Source: JALZVT01 sp039029135 (lineage in GTDB: Bacteria > Pseudomonadota > Gammaproteobacteria > Pseudomonadales > Azotimanducaceae). From it: DNA of 64,000 nt. The notes beneath the pieces were generated by a model. The model worked only from the letters and a program-made list of their open reading frames with translations, made no database searches and was not told the DNA's origin. The stretch is from contig JBCCGT010000024.1 in NCBI GenBank assembly GCA_039029135.1, positions 1-64,000 on the forward strand. The letters run 5' to 3'. Positions 61,348 through 64,000 of this stretch are shown here, piece by piece. The position numbers were made by a program, and so were the translations under genes. The stretch's first letter is position 1. Each line of letters begins with the position of its first letter.

Positions 61348-62355
61348 CTACTCTAGATAGATGTCCGCCAACAGCAGCGCCCGACCCGCGTGCTGCGCGC
61401 CGAAGCTGTACAGCAAGAGATCGTCGACGCGCACGTTTACCGCATCGTCGGGAACGAGCCGGTCGCGCGGAACGCGCAGCAGCGTCGCACCCGGCTGGAG
61501 CTCAGTTTCGAAATACGCGGTCGTGCCGCTGGCACCCTCGTAGCGCACCCCGACGACAAAGCGTAGCGGATCGCCGCCGGGCAAGAACAGATCGAGCACC
61601 AGGCTGTCGTAGCCGCGCCAGTTTTGCAGCAGCTCGTCGATGTACAGCGTCGGGTATTCGTCGTCGCCGAAAGCCACGCGCAGGACCGGCTGGCCCGCGC
61701 GCTCGGCCCAGGTGTCGCGCGCGCGGCCGATTCGATAGTCGGTGTAGGTTTTGGTCGCGAGATAGGTGCGGGTGCGCGGATCGCCGAAATCAACGAGGCG
61801 CGGTGCGAGCGCAAGGCGATACTCGCGCAGCCGCCATTCGTCTAGCGGCTGCCGTATGGTCGCGCCGATCGTTAGCAGCACCAGCGTCACCCCGACCATG
61901 CTGCGGGTGAGACCGGGCGGCCAGGGCCACAGACAGAAGCTAAACACCAGCCCAAGCAGGCCACCCAGGGCGTTCGCATACAGATCCGCAACACTGGCGG
62001 AACGCCCGAGCACGAGCGTCTGCAGCGCTTCCGTTGCGAGCGCGATGGCGGCGCCGCAGATCACGACCAGCGCCACCCGCGCCAGCGGGTGGCGGCGCCG
62101 AACCAGATAGGCGAGCAGCAGGGCGATGGCGAAGAACCAGGGCACGTGGGCGGCGTCCTGCAGCGCACGCAGCAGCCGCGTGCCACCGGACAGCGACGCG
62201 AATTGCTGCAGCAGGATCAGCGCACCAAGGCTCGCAACGACCAGCCAGACGCGGGTTCGGCGTCGCGTGCGGCGCGATCTCCCGCCTCGGGGGCCGCTGC
62301 CTGCCCGGTCTGAATCTAGTGGCTGCATGGCCTGCTGCGGGCGTCTAGCGTTCAC
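61348..62355 (-). CDS. VanZ-like membrane protein with extra C-terminal beta domain
   Basis: A 335-residue protein. AAHVPWFFAIALLLAYLVRR and ATEALQTLVLGRSASVADLY then ANALGGLLGLV are VanZ signatures, over four or five helices (to about residue 170). The last 150 residues (LRVAFGDDEYPTLYIDELLQ, YDSLVLDLFLPGGDPLRFVV) form a soluble beta-sandwich-like domain that could bind carbohydrate. This fusion is unusual for VanZ proteins. A GTG start at 62355 overlaps the preceding stop; ATG at 62328 is an alternative. Confidence 0.78.
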   Translation of the reverse strand: MNARRPQQAMQPLDSDRAGSGPRGGRSRRTRRRTRVWLVVASLGALILLQQFASLSGGTRLLRALQDAAHVPWFFAIALLLAYLVRRRHPLARVALVVICGAAIALATEALQTLVLGRSASVADLYANALGGLLGLVFSFCLWPWPPGLTRSMVGVTLVLLTIGATIRQPLDEWRLREYRLALAPRLVDFGDPRTRTYLATKTYTDYRIGRARDTWAERAGQPVLRVAFGDDEYPTLYIDELLQNWRGYDSLVLDLFLPGGDPLRFVVGVRYEGASGTTAYFETELQPGATLLRVPRDRLVPDDAVNVRVDDLLLYSFGAQHAGRALLLADIYLE

Positions 62356-62632
62356 TCAGACGGCGGCGCATCTCGACCTCATAGCCCGGAAAATAGGACT
62401 CAATCTCTTCGAGCGCGAAGCGCGGGAGTATCGACGTGTTGGGCTCGCGCTCGAGCAGAAACTTGAACGACGAGACGATCAGCCACTCATGGGTCACGCC
62501 GCCATCACACAGACGGCGATACACCGCGTCGGCCAGGCTGACTTCGTGCTGGGTCTCCGTCTCCCCCTCGACGTCGACCTGATACAGTGCGTCGCCGGCT
62601 GCATTCGTTCCCGTCATTGTCACGAAGATCAT
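62345..62632 (-). CDS. Small conserved-looking hypothetical protein
   Basis: A 95-residue soluble protein with AAAGGTGA six bases before the ATG, a good start. WLIVSSFKFLLEREPNTSIL then PRFALEEIESYFPGYEVEMR has the look of a conserved domain, but I cannot name it. Its stop overlaps the VanZ-like start by 11 bases. The 12-bp tandem repeat lies directly upstream, so the copies may lie in its leader. Confidence 0.6.
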   Translation of the reverse strand: MIFVTMTGTNAAGDALYQVDVEGETETQHEVSLADAVYRRLCDGGVTHEWLIVSSFKFLLEREPNTSILPRFALEEIESYFPGYEVEMRRRLSER

Positions 62633-62646
62633 ATTGGTTCACCTTT

Positions 62647-62718
62647 CTGCACTTTGGCTTGCACGTTGACCTGCACTTCGGCCCGCACTTCGGCCCGCAC
62701 TTTGGCCCGCACGATGGA
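62647..62718. repeat. Six-copy 12-bp tandem repeat
   Basis: Successive 12-base units read CTGCACTTTGGC, TTGCACGTTGAC, CTGCACTTCGGC, CCGCACTTCGGC, CCGCACTTTGGC and CCGCACGATGGA. The core GCACTTYGGC is repeated with small changes. It lies between two divergent genes, 15 bases from the minus-strand start and 8 from the thioesterase start. In one minus-strand frame it would encode CGPK tetrapeptides, but no supported gene uses that frame. Confidence 0.8.
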
Positions 62719-62726
62719 ACAGCGCG

Positions 62727-63182
62727 ATGACTACTATGAGTGACCCCTGCGAGCGCCTGCAACAGATCTGGCACGAGCAGATTCCCATTTCGAAGGCGAT
62801 GGGCATACAGTTAGTTTCGTTCGAGGGCGGCGAGCTCAGGCTGCGCGCAGCGCTCGAACCGAACGTCAACGTCCACGGCACGGGTTTCGCCGGCAGCCTG
62901 TACGCTGTCGCGGCGCTTTGCGGCTGGGGGCTTACCCACCTGAATCTGGAAGCCGCCGAACAGCAGGCGAGCATCGTGATCGCCCGCGGAGAGATCGACT
63001 ATCGGCGCCCCGTGGCCGGCGACATAGAATGCAGCGGCCGGTTTCCGGCGGACGCGGCGCTGGCCGAGCTGCAGCCGGGCGCGCGGCAGCGCTACGACCT
63101 GACCATCGACATTCGCTCAGGCGACCGATCCTGCGCGACCTTCGCCGGGGTTTACGCGATTAAGGTCAACGCTCGCGACTGA
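62727..63182 (+). CDS. YiiD C-terminal-type thioesterase (hotdog fold)
   Basis: A 151-residue protein. LQQIWHEQIPISKAMGIQLV, NVNVHGTGFAGSLYAVAALC and IVIARGEIDYRRPVAGDIEC are the signature of the YiiD C-terminal domain, a hotdog-fold putative acyl-CoA thioesterase. A second in-frame ATG lies three codons on. It ends 17 bases inside the ferric-reductase-like gene on the other strand, a tail-to-tail overlap. Confidence 0.83.
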   Translation: MTTMSDPCERLQQIWHEQIPISKAMGIQLVSFEGGELRLRAALEPNVNVHGTGFAGSLYAVAALCGWGLTHLNLEAAEQQASIVIARGEIDYRRPVAGDIECSGRFPADAALAELQPGARQRYDLTIDIRSGDRSCATFAGVYAIKVNARD

Positions 63183-63765
63183 AGCGCGGTAGCCGGGTGA
63201 TGAGGCGTAGCGCAAGCCCGCCGACGAGCAGCGCCGTGAAACTGGTGTACAGCGGATCCAGACCGCGACCAAGATACGTGATGAAGAAGATAAACCAGAG
63301 GTAGTGCAGCGATACGCTGTGCAGGCGCGACCAGTCGCGACCCATACGACGCACCGCGGTGTTGTTGGACGTCACCCCCATGACCCAGAACGCGACGAAA
63401 CCGAGTCCGCCGAACACCAGCGTCACCCAGTCGAGCGGCTCGCTGTGCGCGAGCTGATGGCCAACCACATACGCCAGATGCACGCCCTGCGACAGCGCAC
63501 CGCCAATGCCGAGCCAGCGGCGGTTCGCGAGCAGCCAGCGCGCGAATCGGCGGGCGCCAGACTCGGTGCGGGACAGACAGCGCACGAGCGGCTGAGCCCA
63601 GTACGCGGCGATGAAGAACGTAAACGACAGTCGCGCCGTGAGGCGGGCGCCCGTTCCGAGAGCGTTCACTTCGACAAACAGCAACCAGGTCGTCAGCAGC
63701 AGCAATGCGCCGATGGCTATCGCCACGGGCAGCGGCAGCCAGCGATCAGCGGCGCGGGTAGTCAT
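63166..63765 (-). CDS. Ferric-reductase-like transmembrane protein
   Basis: A 199-residue protein with about six helices. Histidines in SQGVHLAYVVGHQLAH and RLHSVSLHYLWFIFFITYLG are placed like the heme ligands of ferric reductase/YedZ (MsrQ) family b-type cytochromes. No flavin or NAD domain is attached and no MsrP partner is in view. The ATG lies inside the end of the TonB-domain gene (20-base overlap). Confidence 0.75.
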   Translation of the reverse strand: MTTRAADRWLPLPVAIAIGALLLLTTWLLFVEVNALGTGARLTARLSFTFFIAAYWAQPLVRCLSRTESGARRFARWLLANRRWLGIGGALSQGVHLAYVVGHQLAHSEPLDWVTLVFGGLGFVAFWVMGVTSNNTAVRRMGRDWSRLHSVSLHYLWFIFFITYLGRGLDPLYTSFTALLVGGLALRLITRLPRFSRER

Positions 63766-64000
63766 CGGTCTCACCCAGCTTGAAGCGCAGCGTGCTCGTC
63801 AGTCCCTCCACGGCCGCGGGCTTGCCGTCGCGCAGCGCCGGCTGAAAGCGCCAGCTGCTAACGGCCTGCAGGGCCGCCGCGTCGAACACCAGCGCCGGCA
63901 CTGCCGCGATCACGCTCGCATTCTCGACGCGGCCTGCGGCGGAGACGTCGTAGCGTACCTTTACCCAACCGCTTGTACCCGCCGCGCGCGCCGCTTCGGG
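63746..64000 (-). CDS. TonB C-terminal-domain protein (partial, cut by window edge)
   Basis: The last 84 codons of a gene entering from the right. It reads SGWVKVRYDVSAAGRVENAS then VSSWRFQPALRDGKPAAVEG and LRFKLGETDDYPRR, a TonB C-terminal domain like that of the 44.7 kb gene. It overlaps the ferric-reductase-like start, so the two are co-transcribed. N-terminal architecture lies outside the window. Confidence 0.82.
   Translation of the reverse strand, partial: PEAARAAGTSGWVKVRYDVSAAGRVENASVIAAVPALVFDAAALQAVSSWRFQPALRDGKPAAVEGLTSTLRFKLGETDDYPRR

Noticed and set aside
62505..62774. Minus-strand frame encoding CGPK tetrapeptide repeats
   Set aside because: It arises from the 12-bp tandem repeat read in frame and clashes with the better-supported 95-residue gene, which has a good ribosome site.
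1..64000. Search for tRNA, rRNA, CRISPR arrays, integrases and toxin-antitoxin pairs
   Set aside because: None recognised by eye. Small RNAs or degenerate elements could still be missed.

Overview
The window is high-GC bacterial DNA (about 70% G+C where I counted lines by hand), densely packed with genes on both strands and with many 4-bp ATGA or TTGA overlaps. The gene content (mpl, PPi-dependent phosphofructokinase, DUF2288, DUF6482 and DUF2087 proteins, srkA, glutamine-dependent nadE, DUF2628) points to a gammaproteobacterium. Several lipid and aromatic or terpenoid catabolism genes (acyl-CoA dehydrogenase, CaiB-type CoA-transferase, P450, carotenoid oxygenase, EthD and VOC proteins, many SDRs) suggest an aerobic, probably environmental heterotroph. 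I cannot place it below class. I see no rRNA, tRNA, CRISPR array, complete insertion sequence or prophage.

Layout. 0-4.4 kb: a catabolic cluster (EthD, VOC, SnoaL-like, class III aminotransferase, SDR). 4.7-9 kb: a 2TM protein, a GGDEF cyclase and a 7TMR-DISM hybrid kinase. 9-12 kb: CoA-transferase and a flavoprotein. 12-16 kb: a large secreted DUF11 protein translationally coupled to a rhomboid protease, then two stacked hairpins ending in a terminator. 16.5-22.7 kb: coiled-coil protein, Tat-type dienelactone hydrolase, VOC/SDR pair, ferritin-like hydrolase and carotenoid oxygenase. 22.7-26.2 kb: a minus-strand operon of PPi-phosphofructokinase, DUF6482, DUF2087 and L-serine dehydratase. 26.4-31 kb: mpl, a lipoprotein, a HAD hydrolase and a phosphotransferase. 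31-33.3 kb: an exported catalase-peroxidase.

About 33.4-37.3 kb is visibly more AT-rich (50-57% G+C in hand-counted lines) and looks horizontally acquired. It holds an alpha/beta hydrolase, a lactonase-like metallo-beta-lactamase lipoprotein, an SRPBCC lipoprotein, a TetR regulator and a P-loop kinase-like protein. Two 17-bp palindromes sharing AGTGA/TCACT half-sites sit at the two promoter regions of this island and probably bind the TetR protein.

37.4-44.6 kb: acyl-CoA dehydrogenase, ComF, SrkA, TauE-type transporter, two SDRs and small membrane proteins. 44.7-49.5 kb: a tightly overlapping operon of a sensor kinase, a dual-receiver protein and a membrane protein with TPR-like repeats and a TonB C-terminal domain. 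49.8-64 kb: P450, DUF2288, NUDIX, YaiI/DUF188, GrpB, lipoprotein, ACT-domain protein, second NUDIX, NadE, a metallo-beta-lactamase-fold protein with a degraded metal site, M20 amidohydrolase, VanZ-like protein, YiiD-type thioesterase beside a six-copy 12-bp tandem repeat, a ferric-reductase-like membrane protein and the end of a second TonB-domain gene cut by the window edge.

Best candidates for unfamiliar biology are the kinase/dual-receiver/TPR-TonB operon, the DUF11-rhomboid pair and the TetR-controlled lactonase-like island. None of these is proven here; all functional calls rest on motifs read by eye.
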